This document shows positions 22,529 to 34,200 of a stretch of 64,000 nucleotides of DNA, piece by piece. The stretch is taken from assembly GCA_026119855.1 (NCBI GenBank), contig JAOWBW010000445.1, positions 963,111-1,027,110 of the forward strand, given 5' to 3'. How positions within the stretch are numbered: position 1 is the first letter of the stretch; the number at the start of each line of letters is the position of its first letter. The notes beneath the pieces were generated by a model. That model did no database searches. It was given only the letters and a program-made list of their open reading frames with translations, and had not been told where the DNA came from. Source of the stretch: Campanula takesimana. Lineage: Eukaryota; Streptophyta; Magnoliopsida; Asterales; Campanulaceae. The translations under genes were made by a program, and so were the position numbers.

Positions 22529-23475
22529 TCTCTCGCAAAGTGCCCCATTTCACCACAATTGGTACACTTACCTTGCTTTTTCCAACACCTATCCTCCGTA
22601 TGGCCTACCTTCTGACAAAAGGTACAAGGCTTCCTATTCTGAATCCCCGGAGTAGTACCCGGATTCCTCGGTGTGGTTTGCCCTTTAAACTGAGATGATG
22701 CTCCCGGGTTACCTCGATTGTCGAAACGGTGTTGTGGCTTGCTTTGTGCTCCTTGCTTACTCGGGTTAGCTACCTCGGTCTTCCTTTTATGCTCCCCAAT
22801 ATCTTGCTCTATCAGGTAGGCTCGGTCCACCGCATCTTGGAATGTCACAATCCGTTGGGCAATAAGTTGAGTACGGATGGAGGTCTTCAATCCCCGAATG
22901 AATCTCATAGCCTTTTGTTCCTCGGTCTTCACCAAATAGTCGCAATACTGGGCTAATTCTATGAACTTAGCCGAGTATTGTGCTATAGACAACAATCCTT
23001 GCTCCAAGTTGAGTAGCTCGATCTCCTTTCGGTTTTGATCAACAACCGGAATGAAATGTTCCTTGAATTTGCGCACAAACAACTCCCACGCATACACCGT
23101 GTGGGTATCATCCCAAGTAGCTTTAACACCCTTCCACCAATGCTCGGCGGCTCCCACAAGCTTGTAAGCCGCGAACCGGACCTTGTCCTCATCCGAACAC
23201 CCAAATACATCATAAATCTTTTCCATAGACTCAATCCACAACTCAGCTTTCCTTACATCGGGTTCCCCATTGAATTCAACCGGTTTCAACTTCAGAAATT
23301 GCTCCAATCCATAGCGGGGTGGTGCTTGTTCTACCCTCGGACCTTGATCATGTATGGCCTTCATGGCCGCCTCGAACATGCCTTGAAACATGGCACGGGC
23401 TTCTTCCCTTGTATCATTCTGATTTGCATTACCGGTGCTACCTTCACCACTCCTTCTACGAACCATTGTAAACAA
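22420..23475 (-). pseudogene. Chromovirus gag (capsid/nucleocapsid)
   Basis: This 351-codon frame is the retrotransposon structural protein. Residues ~75-190 have the Gag fold signature: AELWIESMEKIYDVFGC, KVRFAAYKLVGAAEHWW, FVRKFKEHFIP, LNLEQGLLSIAQYSAKFIELA and FIRGLKTSIR. Two zinc knuckles of C-x2-C-x4-H-x4-C form follow at residues 284-297 (CTFCQKVGHTEDRC) and 304-317 (CTNCGEMGHFAREC). A frame change shortly after the second knuckle, near 22515, moves the pol reading frame away, so the C-terminal ~30 residues are spurious. The true start is probably Met4 (MVRRRSG). Gag and pol would normally be one polyprotein in this lineage. Confidence 0.88.
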
Positions 23476-23573
23476 GTACCTTCATAAAACATCAACCGTT
23501 AATCACTCCGCACACTACTACCCACCTAGGTCATACTAATCCACCTAGACTTATACTTATATCTAATGCCATA

Positions 23574-23585
23574 GCTCTGATACCA
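23574..23585 (-). other. Primer binding site (tRNA-iMet) of the chromovirus
   Basis: On the minus strand TGGTATCAGAGC lies two bases after the 5' LTR end CGCGACA. It is the initiator-methionine tRNA site common in plant LTR elements. Confidence 0.9.
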
Positions 23586-23587
23586 AC

Positions 23588-25783
23588 TGTCGCGACCCCG
23601 GACCCCGCGGGCCCGAGACCGCGATCTGGACGTCGACTCTAAAACCAAAACTGAGAAATACCAAAGTTAAAAATTTCATTTGATACCAAAAGGTGCAAAC
23701 ACAAGGTTTTGAAAATCATCTAGAACAACAAGGTAAAACTAGTATAAAATCCATAAGTTTATACACCAAAGTTACAAAATACACAAATCCTAATGACGTC
23801 AATGTTTGGTACAAATATCCCAAAAGGTTACACATTTATATAATGTAAACCAACCTATACAACTTTCCCCAAAAGAATGTATCCACACTCGACGTCCTCT
23901 TTCTCGTGATCAGCGAGACTAATCCTTAGCACCTGGGGGGGGTTAAGGAAAAACAAAGATAAAAGAAAGGGGTGAGATAAATCTCAATAAGTTACTAATG
24001 CAACTACATGACATGCTATGATGCACGAAGCGATAAGCAATAATAAATATCACATAGCACATAGCATTTATCACATAACAGATAGCAGCGGAAATAAACA
24101 CATAACAAAGGATATAGCCAAGGTTTTCCAAACCGGAACATCCAAATAAAGGATCGCTGCGCAGCTTCAATAATCAACCAATCATCATCTTCATAATAGC
24201 ATGAAAGCCGAAGAGAAAACCCCGGTACCGGAACCAATAACCATAAAAGTGTCACAAAGGACAAGGACCATGACACAAAGTCATGCCCGTTAGCTAGATA
24301 CATTCACAGAGGAACGCTAACTTGACTTTTCCAAGGCCAATCTGGAAAAGGGTATAGAAGGGGGCAAAACAATGGTCAACATTATAATGGACTTGGCTTT
24401 GCCATTATAATCTTTCCCATCGCCCGATGCAACAAATATGCCAGCTGGGCTTTCAATTAAATGCTAAGAAATAATATATTAGCATGAACAAACAACTTAA
24501 GGTTCCAAAGTAGGGAACCATACCAAGAAGCCACCAAGAAAGTGAAATAAACTAACAATAACCAATTAAGGTGCTCTAATAATTTCCACAATAATAACAC
24601 CAATCCCTTATCACATTTGATCACAAGGATCTAGTTAACTCAAGCACACAAGCAAAACTATTCACTCATCTCAAAGAGCTCAAGGAGAGCTTTAAAATGA
24701 TAGTTTATTCGTCCAAAACGGAGTTCGGATGAGAAAGTTATGGAGGAAACAATTTTAGAAGAAAAAGGAAGAATATACCAGAGTCCCAGCTTGGCACGAC
24801 CGTGCCAATGGCACGACCGTGCCAATCATGACGGAAGGAAAGGGAATTTTGGCGCGACCGTGCCTAAGAAAGTGTCACGACCGTGCCAATCATGACGGGA
24901 GGAAAGTGAATGTTGCACGACCGTGCCAAATAAAGGAGCACGACCGTGCCAGAAGAACAATGCCCAGATTCTTCCTGGGTTCACCAATTTCGAACCAAAA
25001 CACAACCTTCACTAAATGCTCAAAATCAAAGCTTTCAAACTAGATTCCAAGGTACTAAAACCACATCTAAACATCAAGGGAACCTAAACAACACCACCTA
25101 ACAACTCAAAACAAGATTTAAACCCACATTCACATATTCACCATTTTTTAACCCAAAACCCCAAATAAATCCCAAATAAATTGCAACCTCATCCAAACTT
25201 CACATATAACAACCCAAGCATAATATAAGTATGATATGAACATTTTAGCATAAAATATGGGGGAAAAGCAACTTACCTGAATTTTCTCAAAGTTGACGGA
25301 ATTCAATTCTTTTTGGTTCTACGCGATCCTATCGACGATCTAAACAAGGATCACGTTTTAAGAAATGAGAGATTGTGAGAGGAAGAGGAAGAAAATGAGG
25401 AGAGAAGGAAGAGGAAGAAAAACTTACCAAATGGAGGAGAGAGAGAGGTTTGTTGCTGGGAAATGAAGAATGAGTGAGGGAGGAGATGAGGGAGGTGAGG
25501 GGGAGTAGGGAGGGAGTAGATGAAGAATTATTCAAAATGTTACACTCTGGCCCCTTCCCAACTACTAACACAATTACTTACACTCCCGACTAACAATTAA
25601 GACTCAACACTTCCACACTAGCCCAAATAACTCGAATAAAATGCTAGGCATAAATATTATAACACATAAATTGCACACATAATTATTTAAATAAATAATA
25701 ATTTAAATAAATAAATAAGTAAATAATTAAATAATAATCATTTAATTACTAATAAAATAGAGCCTAGATTTCGGGTCGTGACA
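23588..25783 (-). repeat. 5' LTR of the chromovirus
   Basis: It runs on the minus strand from TGTCACGACCCGAAATC (25783) to CGCGACA (23588), 2196 bp. It contains a cluster of GGCACGACCGTGCC palindromes (about 24790-24955). It also has a purine-rich tract on the plus strand (25370-25520) that produces a serine/leucine-rich minus-strand frame with no support as a gene. Confidence 0.87.
24790..24955. repeat. Cluster of GGCACGACCGTGCC palindromes in the chromovirus LTR
   Basis: Six copies or close variants of GGCACG-AC-CGTGCC, a 6-bp inverted repeat around a 2-bp centre, occur in ~165 bp. The matching cluster in the other LTR (18136-18275) has five. Pairs are spaced by TAAGAAAGT and AATCATGACGG-type spacers. 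Confidence 0.85.
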
Positions 25784-25994
25784 GCGCTTCTGGCCCCAAA
25801 GGGCGGAGGCGCGCGACTTTGAAATGACGATTTTGACAGAATGGACTAGAAAGTTAACTCTGTTATGCAGTTTAGTCCAAAACTGACGGAATCAGTTAGG
25901 AACTTAACCGAAGTAACAGAAATTAACAAAAACAAGTTAAATAAAAATACTATGTATGCAATCGGGGTGAGAGGTCCAAAGCGGGGTGTCTACA
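25784..25994 (-). mobile_element. Truncated antisense Tat-type LTR
   Basis: Read on the minus strand it starts TGTAGACACCCCGCTTTGG at 25994 and follows the Tat LTR (9466/16613) through ATTGCATACATAGTATTTTT and CTAACTGATTCCGTCAG. It then diverges into a GC-rich part and ends where the chromovirus LTR begins. It belongs to a related but different copy. Confidence 0.8.
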
Positions 25995-26266
25995 CCACCA
26001 CCTACTCGGCCAACCCCGTCTTCCACTCTCGAATGAAGCACCTCGCATTGGAATTTTATTTTGTGCGTGAACAAGTTCAACTCGGCCGTCTCCGGGTTCA
26101 ACATATTTCGGGTACAGACCAACTCGCCGATGCTCTTACAAAACCACTATCGCATATCCGGTTCACATCATTGGACTCCAAGATCGGACTTACTCTTGAA
26201 ACGTCCGTCTTGCGGGAGCATGTTAAGAATCAAAATGATTCTCCAAAGATCTTGGCCCCACCTTAG
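25995..26266 (+). pseudogene. Copia RNase H C-terminal fragment
   Basis: In frame with a stop at 26264-26266 the sequence encodes NPVFHSRMKHLALEFYFVRE, then HISGTDQLADALTKPLS and FTSLDSKIGL. This is the conserved C-terminal end of Ty1/copia RNase H, where HSRTKHI-FVRE and DQLADI-TKPL are typical. Everything upstream is absent, replaced by the Tat LTR fragment at the junction 25994/25995. The short frame runs into the 3' LTR that follows. Confidence 0.85.
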
Positions 26267-26461
26267 TTATTGTTAGTATCTTGTAAATATTTTAGTTACA
26301 TCCTTTATTTGAATTTCAAATATTTGTATAGTTTAGGATATCATGTAAATCCTAGAGATAGAATACTCTACCAATACTTGTATATATATATTACCAAATC
26401 AATAATGAAATCATCTTTTGCACAAATCTTTCATAACCCTCCTTCATCTTCTTCACCTACA
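26221..26461 (+). repeat. 3' LTR of the truncated small copia element
   Basis: It begins TGTTAAGAATCAAAATG right after a GCGGGAGCA polypurine tract and probably ends at ACCTACA (26461). A length near 240 bp suits short-LTR copia lineages. No partner LTR remains, so the end is inferred. Confidence 0.6.
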
Positions 26462-27189
26462 ATGACAATGATTATCAAAATCTAAAATCTATATTTCAAA
26501 ATTTGTAGTTTCAAAATCACCCAAAATCAAAGTCAAATTCAAACCCTCAAGAAGAAAGTAACAGGAGCCAAAGATGAACCCCATTTTTTACAGACCTTTT
26601 CCCCTTGTTTAGATATATTGACCACTTGCATTCGGACTCAATGAACTATTTTTATCTTTATAGTCCAAACAATCAAAAACAAAAGGAAAAAATAGATAAA
26701 AGGACACTCGGCCGCTTGCTGTACAACACCAAAAACCGGAATCTTTTCATTCTTTGTTTAATTGCTTAAAGATTTGAGCTACAGAAATCTCAAAGCACGA
26801 TCAAAGCTTTAATCGTCCAATTTTTTTTTACCAGAAATCGAGGTTTAACCGAGTCAAAAAATAATTATTCCTTTCGTGAATATTTTTATTATTTGATTGG
26901 TGTAAAATCAAGCAAACTCAAAGCTGGATTTCCAACACAAATCTAGAAAAATCAAGAGAATCCGAAACTTAAACCCAAATCTGTAGTTCCCAAATCGACC
27001 CAAAATGAAACTAAAATCAAACCCTCATTTGAGTTTCCTAAATCAAAGTCAAATCTAGACTTTCAACCCGTAATCTAGCAAAATCAAGCATTTACGAAAC
27101 TCAAACCAGATATGAAGTTCCTAGAAACATCGATTTCAAAATACAAAGATGGAGGATTGAATTGCTAACCATGCTATGAAGGAGCTTAT
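26462..27189. other. AT-rich DNA, no gene seen
   Basis: The stretch has repeated phrases such as AAATCAAGCA and CCCAAATC(GA)CC, and nothing recognisable as a gene or element. It continues past the solo LTR at 28584-28760, where GATGAAGAAGATGAAGGAG occurs. Confidence 0.5.
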
Positions 27190-28578
27190 TGTTGGGTTTC
27201 GATGCATCATGCGCAGAGGAATAAACATAAGATCAAACACCCATGAACCCGGATTCATGCATGTTGATTAAATTAAATACAAGATGAAAGAAACATACCC
27301 TTGAAGACCGAATCCATGAACACAGACTTTGAGGTGCTAACGCAAACACCCTCTATCGGTATCCACACGTCGAATGGATATCAAAAACACCTTCTTGATC
27401 TGGATTTCTAGACCCAAGGCTTGATGAAGAAACGATTTCTTCGTAGGAATTATTTTGCTTCATTGATCATTGTATTTTGATGATTCTCAATCTCAAAATA
27501 AATAATCATACCCCTCAATATTTTATTGTTTCTAAAACAATTGTTATTTATTTCCAAAATCAACATTAGAGGCTGTCAAACCCGGCTGCATATCTTATAT
27601 GAGAGTCTGACCGAATTCTGTTTGGGATCGGGATTCCTTGTGCAACAAGAAAACTGAACAAATTGTACAAAGCCGGGGCCACGGCCGTACGGCCAGAAGA
27701 TAGCCGTACGCCAATGGAGGCGCCGTACGGTGGCCAGTAGATTTTCCCATAATTTCCAGCCTTTTCAATCCGTTCTATTGTGTGTGACCCAATAGGATTA
27801 TACTAAGTTGGCAACGAGTCCGAACCATTCAGAACCCGTAAGTCATAAGCGGACTCTAGCAAGCCATTATGACTACCCAATTAGTATAACTTTGAAAGTC
27901 GAAATTTACCTTATAGAACATATCACAATCCCTTTGTCACGCGATATCATATTGGACATAAGTCACGGTCTATGTCAACTTATGTTATCCAATGCTTTTC
28001 TCGATCCCGAGTAGATTGATATGAACAAATGATATTGATCACATCAATTCATTTGGGCATGGCCATGCACTATTATCAATCTCACTCATCGAGTGGTCAA
28101 GCAGATATATCTCTTGAGAGAGGGACAAATCCCATCTTGACTTATCATTCTTCTTAAAAGAATCCGATTATGCCAATCGTAGCCTTTATAACCACCCGGT
28201 TAAGGGTAGCGTTTGAGTACGTCAAACATAATGTTCATCATGTGGAAGACCATGATAATCTCAGGTCTAAGGATATCAAATGATATAACTATTATAAGAT
28301 TTAATTATGACATTTGACCATGACATAAATATCATAACTGGTCTATCCAGTACATTGTTCTCCAACAAGTACACACAAGTTTAATCCGCATCCTATGCAC
28401 CATAATCATCATATGATTATCCATTAAACTCATGCTAGCCCTTCATAAGTGCTAGGGACAATGATTATTATAATAAACATGTAAAAGATATAATAATCGG
28501 GTTTGTTATCTCTATAACAATGAAGCTATGATATAACGCATATGCCTTTCTCAAGGGCATAGGGCATAATACCCAACA
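27190..28578. mobile_element. Solo LTR with target duplication CTTAT
   Basis: A 1389-bp unit begins TGTTGGGTTTCGATGC and ends ATAATACCCAACA. CTTAT lies at 27185-27189 and 28579-28583. TG...CA ends with a 5-bp duplication and no internal region are what LTR-LTR recombination leaves. Read on the minus strand it starts TGTTGGGTATTATGCC, a style seen in copia LTRs, so that orientation is more likely. It contains a GGCCGTACGGCC-type cluster at about 27680-27735. Confidence 0.88.
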
Positions 28579-28583
28579 CTTAT

Positions 28584-29110
28584 CGCCCTCGAGCCTCTTT
28601 TGCAATGCTGGGATGAAATTGATAACTAAAAACTAGGGGACTGGCCGGAGGTGGGGATGGGGAAGAACGTGGGCGGAGGAGTCAATTTCCCTTTTAGCCA
28701 TTGAAGATGAAGAAGATGAAGGAGAAATGGTCTTCACATAAATTTCTTATTTACCATTCAATAGAAAGCACGTGACCGGGCACATGGGTATTTAAATTCC
28801 TCACAGAAAGTGGATTTTGTCAATAAAAATAGGCATTTTCATATTCTACCTTAGGGTCCTTGAGTTGAAATCAATTTAATTAATAATTCCCATGCAATTT
28901 CTGAATGACAAAAATGCCTTCAACTTAATTAAAATCCCTTCACCTCTCTCACATTTGACCATCTTTGACCTCCACCATTACATTTGACTATCGCTAACCA
29001 CCGCTGTTGCACACCGCCAACCCACTAAACCATCGTCGCAGCCCGCCACTCGCTACCGACCTCCGGACCTCCCCCATCTCCGACCACCCACCACAACCAC
29101 CTACAACCAC
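28584..29110. other. Mixed-composition DNA, no gene seen
   Basis: A GA-rich plus-strand patch (28630-28720) is followed by a CCACC/CGACC-rich patch (28970-29110). Neither gives a long frame. Confidence 0.5.
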
Positions 29111-29119
29111 AAGTATTGT

Positions 29120-29210
29120 AAATAAAAATTACTTGTCACTGGTGAGATTTGAACACATAACCTCTTGGTCTTAAGTAAGACTCCTAACCACTATGCAAAG
29201 CCTCTAACTT
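29120..29210 (-). mobile_element. SINE head (tRNA-derived)
   Basis: On the minus strand CATAGTGGTTAGGAG resembles a pol III A box and GGTTATGTGTTCAAATCTC resembles a B box, ~35 bp apart as in a tRNA. The body after it is AT-rich. A true tRNA is excluded because no cloverleaf or acceptor stem pairing is apparent. Confidence 0.5.
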
Positions 29211-29215
29211 GTTTC

Positions 29216-30080
29216 TTATGTAAACAATTATTAATTGAACACCAAAATGTCACATTTCATCTTTATTCTTTTGTGTATGATTAGGAGTATTATTCACAAT
29301 TGAACAATTGCTCAATTTTTAATAAAAAAATGAGATAAATTAATTTATCATTTGTTTAGATGGTATATAAGGGAATTTTACTTTTAACTTTAAACAACTA
29401 CTATATTAAGATATCAGTTGTTTCACACATAATGTAGCATTGCATGTATCGTTATTAACCAAATATTTAACATTAAGCAACTGAAAAATTATTTCACAAT
29501 TGTCTAAAGAGCATTTGACAGTAAATAACTGTGAAATTGAGTGCCATTTGTAAAAATATGAGTGATAAATTTCTCAGTTGTTATACTAAACTCATGTGTG
29601 AACAACTGAAAAATGAATATTTCAATTATTATACTTAAAGTCACGTGTGAACTGCTGAGAAATGAATGTACCGGTTTTTATTCTCAAATTTATGTGTAAA
29701 TAACTGAGAAATAAATGTCCCGTTTATTATATTAATAATTGAGAAATGCATGTCCCAGTTATTTTTTTGAACAACTGAACTATATCATTCATTTCAAGGC
29801 AATTGCCATCGTTTACAAATTCCTATGGAATCTATTACAGTCTTATCTAAAGCCATGCCGATCTATAGCCTTGTCTATTACAAGTTCCTATGGAGTTTCA
29901 CCATTTTAGAACCTATTACAACGAATGATATTTGCTTCTACAAGTTGATGTTGCAATCCTTCATAAACGTCCTCGCGTTATCTGGTAGTTTGCTTGCCAT
30001 AGACGTCCTAGCGCCATCCAGTAGTCCTCTTGCCATAGACGTCGCGCCATCTGAATGATTACCTGTAGCTGCAGCTAACC
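29216..30080. repeat. AT-rich repetitive stretch built on ACAACTGAGAAATGA
   Basis: Degenerate copies of AACTGAGAAATGAATGTCC recur about every 60 bp at 29570-29770. The rest has no gene; a 77-codon frame at 29825-30058 has no resemblance to a known family. Confidence 0.5.
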
Positions 30081-30084
30081 CCTA

Positions 30085-30190
30085 TGGGGTTATGAAACTA
30101 AGGGTTCTCCACAATATCTCCCAATGGAGAATCAAACCCAAGACCTCCCCTTCAAAGGAAGCCCTTATTCACCCACCCAATACCACTCAG
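30085..30190 (-). mobile_element. SINE head (tRNA-derived)
   Basis: On the minus strand CGCTGAGTGGTATTGGG is A-box-like and GGTCTTGGGTTTGATTCTCC is a good B box. Spacing is tRNA-like. It lies between two stretches of the ACAACTG repeat. Confidence 0.55.
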
Positions 30191-30225
30191 CGAGAAGGCC
30201 ATTGGTATGTCCAAGTTATTATAAC

Positions 30226-30440
30226 TATGAAATCACACAACTGTGAAATCATACAATTGTGAAATCGGCTGAGAAATGATTTTACAAGTGAAAAATGAAA
30301 ACAATGACAAAATTGTGAAATCACACAACTGAAAAATCATACAACTGTAAAATCAGTTGAAAATGATTTTATAAGTGAAAAGTGAAAACATGACACAACT
30401 GTGACATCAGTTGAGAAATTATTTTACGAGTGAAAAATAA
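30226..30440. repeat. Tandem repeat of CACAACTGTGAAATCA units
   Basis: Two and a half diverged copies of a ~100-bp unit carry CACAACTGTGAAATCA, CAGTTGAGAAATGATTTTA and AAGTGAAAAATGAAAAC. It is non-coding. Confidence 0.65.
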
Positions 30441-31219
30441 TTTTATTTTGTCTAAATTTAATTATATATTAAGTGTACTTGTTTGATTAGTCTTGATGAT
30501 ACAATTAAAACAGTGATTTCAGATTATTTGTTTGGATTTGTAGATTTTGAGATATTACATTTTAAAAATTTGAGGGTATTTTGGTCTTTCAAAAAAGCCA
30601 GAGACTTGATGGCGAGTTTTGAAAATGTTTGTCCTTATTGGTCATTTTTATTTGGCTAAAAAAACTTACCGGTCAAAGTTTTTTTTTTTTTTTTAAAGAG
30701 TCAAAAGCCTCTTATTATAAGTTACTAAAACTGAACAATTATAATGTCAAAAAATAATAATTTATAGCTGTCTACACAAGTAATAAAAATAAAAAAATTG
30801 GTACACAAGATTTCTATCTCCAATTTGAGACAACTCAGTCGAACAGTACATCTGTGTACACTTTTGCATTAGCTCTAGGGCGGATTTCGAACCGATCGGG
30901 CGGTTAGCTCCACCAAATGGTGGAGATTTGAACCACCTCATTTTAGCTCCACTCAACGGTTGAGATGTGTCCGAACTCAGTGGAACCCACAAAAAATTGA
31001 AATCATCTTAGTCGTACACCCAAACCGCTTGCCTGTGTGCGGAGCCGTGGGTAGAGGGGTGAAGCTAACTTGAGTGAAGCGGTTTCGGGTCCACTGGGCC
31101 CGGCTTGGCCGGCCAGTATCCCTAGAATTGTGTTGGGCCCTTCTACAAAAGCAGTACATGCTTTATTCCTCTCCGTATTGTTTTCTCAGTTCTCAGTTCT
31201 CGCACAGTCTCTCAGAAAT

Positions 31220-34200
31220 ATGAAATCAATTCCAACAATGAGGTTAACAGCCACCAAATCCTTGTTCCTCTGCACAATCCTCTGCTTTAGCCTTCTGATT
31301 ACCTTCTGTTCGGCTTTTGAATCCGACGAGCTTCTCGTTGACGACGAAGAATTCGGCCTGGAAGGCGGCCGATCCCAATCTCCTCCTTCCCCGCCACAAC
31401 AACAGTCGCAACCACAGCCACAACAACAACAAGCCGCTCGTGGGTTCAGAAGGAAGTCTCCGGAATCGGATTCTGATTCTAAGATCCAGTTCTCTCTTGA
31501 TCATGCATTTGGTGATTCCGATTTTACCCACGCCGGCAACTTCTCCGCTCGTCTCAAGACCTGGCCTCATGGGGGACAGGTGGGTTACTCTATGTCATGA
31601 TTCTTTCTATCTGTTTAGATTGTAATTTTGGGCATTTAATGCTTATTGAGATCTGACCCGGTGATTTTCTTTTTTTATTTTCAAAGTATGAATAATTATT
31701 GAAAATTAACTAATGGGTTTGACTAATTTGCGTCTTACTTATAGTAACTCTTGCCTTGACAATCGTCAGTTCACTAGCTTCAATAAAGAGAAATATTCAG
31801 TGATTATGGTGAGCTGATGTGATGCTTTGAAATCAATGGTGACCTTGAAACTGATATTACTCGGGTTGAAAAGAAAGCCCACAAATTTTAAAGGTTTAGA
31901 AACTGAAAAAAGCGTTCACCATATGATGCTACATAAAAATCTGGATCCGTGCCTCGATCCGCGTGTTGTAGTCTAGAGATACACCGGCTCGAATCTTTGA
32001 CTTTCTACCTGAGAAAACAATACACCGTTAGCTCAATGCCGGGAGGGTTTCCCGGCGAAGAACCTCGGGTGTGAGAGTAAGATACAAATCTTATCAACTT
32101 AACAACAATGGAAGAAGTGAGAACTTAGAGAGAGAGAGAGAATCCTCAGATCCTTTTTTCCTTACCCAAACCATCCTTTATATACTCATCCACATGCTCC
32201 TTCTATCACCCTCACTTGCCACCTGTCACTTTCCCGTTGGTCCTTCACGGTGAACTCTCAAAAACCCCATATCATCCTAAATCCCCTTACCGGTCTTCTA
32301 GTGGACCAACGGAGAGAACGTCAGTGATGTGGACGTCTTCCACTCGCCATTTAATGCGTTCGGCGGATGGGACATTCTCCAGCAGGGGGTTTCCCAAGAC
32401 CACGTCACCCATCGATCTCGCCTTGGTCCCGATCTCACCCAGGCAGCGACTCAACCGGTCTCCCTTTGGCGACTTCGACGATCCAACTGGATGGCCAGCG
32501 ACTTGACCGGTCTCCCTTTGGCGACTTCGACGATCCAACTGGATGGCCAGCGACTTGACCGGTCTCCCTTTGGCGACTTCAACGATCCAACTGGATGGCC
32601 TAACAGTGTTCTTCGTGGTTGTACATATGACCAACAAGATATCAATTGGGCCGGACCATGTCACTAATTGGACTACTTCCGGCCCAACCACAATTTAGAC
32701 CCGACTACATCATTATTCGAACTAGGAACCCGTCGACTTCGAACTAGGAACCCGTCGACTTCGATCGTTTTGGATTACCTTCATTCAGGCCCACTCCATA
32801 TGGCCAAGTCATTAGGACTCACGCCCAATCACAATTTGGGCTTAGGCACATAACCATATCAGTTTCAACTTCTATGAAGTAGCTCATTAGTTGGTCTAGA
32901 TGCCACTAGGATAATAATGATCAGAAAATCAAGTACAAATACGTGGTTAGTGTTCGTGGAAGTACTATATGATTAATGAACTACACAACCATGGGATCCA
33001 TGCCTTAGTTTTGAATCTTTTGATACTGTCCAATATTTTGGTGTAATTGCCTACAGGTGCTCCTGATGAGACCAAAAGACGAAATTCATAATTTTAAAAT
33101 CGTAGTTTCTTATAATTACATGTTTAACTTGGCCAATTTATTACTTAACATACTAGTCCAACGAACTATCTTTCAAAACAGTCACTTGTACTTATGACTC
33201 AGTTCCATCCATTAGATGTACACGTTTTCAAAGTTCTTTTTTGCCATTCATAAATATGCTACATTTTGGAAAAATCGTTTCCAAAAACCCGGAATCATTT
33301 ATGTCATCTAACTTTGTCTTGCCTTTTTATGTCTTCTCTTTTTCTTAGAAGTGAATGTGTTAAGACAATGATATATCACTCCTCATTTGACTTGTGTTAA
33401 CTGTTACAGACTCTCACAAAGCTTCGGTTCTCAAGAGAGGATTTGAGTGGAATAGAGAAGGAAAAGTTTAAAGTACACTTTCTTGACCCTGTGACTTTAT
33501 TCAAAGTCAATTGTAATGTCCTCCCTCTCCCCCTCCCCCTGGTGTGATTAAACATTTTGTTCATTTGTGAGATGATGTTTCAGGTGATATTGCAAGATGA
33601 TGACTTCTATAAGATTAGATTACCATCCAATGTGATAAGCGCTCCTGGCAAAGATTATGTTGTTTCTTCGGTGAAAGCAGTAAGTTCACGGTCAAACTAT
33701 GTCATACTTAACAATATTGTAATTGGTTACATGAAAATATGTTTTGAAACTTAGTCAAGTATCTCTCCATAGTTACAACCTTGTGTGAAATGGCTAGATG
33801 TATTTTTGATTACTCTATTTACATTAAAAAGGACAATAATCAGCAGATATTGGATGCTAAGCTGTTAGGCTTCTACAACTTAGTTATGGACCGTCTCTCT
33901 ATCTGTCTCTTCATACTTAACTTTGGAGCTTTTAGTTTTCTTGTAGTTGGGAATTGGGACAATACCACATTGTTTAGTTGGCCTCGGGCAACCATAGTAA
34001 GAGAGGGTCACATGAGATAGCATTTCCATTAAAAAAGAAATTTTTATTTGCGATTTGATAATTTTAACAAAAAGAATAAGAAAAAGAAAAAACACTTATT
34101 TAGAGATGAGCAGCTATCTTTCTACAAAAAAATATAATTAATGGGACACTCATTTGGTGTAAGAGGGAGTGTCAAGTTTTATGTTTAACAGTACTGGAAA

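Larger units (their letters stand above)
18136..25783 (-). mobile_element. Ty3/gypsy chromovirus (Tekay/Del-like), 3' LTR truncated
   Basis: On the minus strand the order is 5' LTR (25783-23588), tRNA-iMet primer site (23585-23574), gag, protease, RT, RNase H, integrase with chromodomain, polypurine tract and 3' LTR (19107-18136). That order with a C-terminal chromodomain defines a plant chromovirus; the sequence style is Tekay/Del. The 5' LTR is about 2196 bp, whereas the 3' LTR keeps only its first ~972 bp. In the part both share I see fewer than ten substitutions plus a 23-bp difference, so insertion was recent. Coding is broken by about four frame changes. The right border abuts a Tat LTR fragment; no duplication can be checked because the left end is lost. 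Confidence 0.9.

Noticed and set aside
29120..29210. A tRNA gene (TAGTGGTTAGG and GGTTCAAATC boxes)
   Set aside because: The stems of a cloverleaf do not pair and no acceptor arm is seen. A SINE head is more likely.
31070..31219. Upstream in-frame extension of EMC10 starting MSEAVSGPLG
   Set aside because: It would put 50 residues ahead of the signal peptide. The ATG at 31220 is directly followed by the hydrophobic signal and fits the family.
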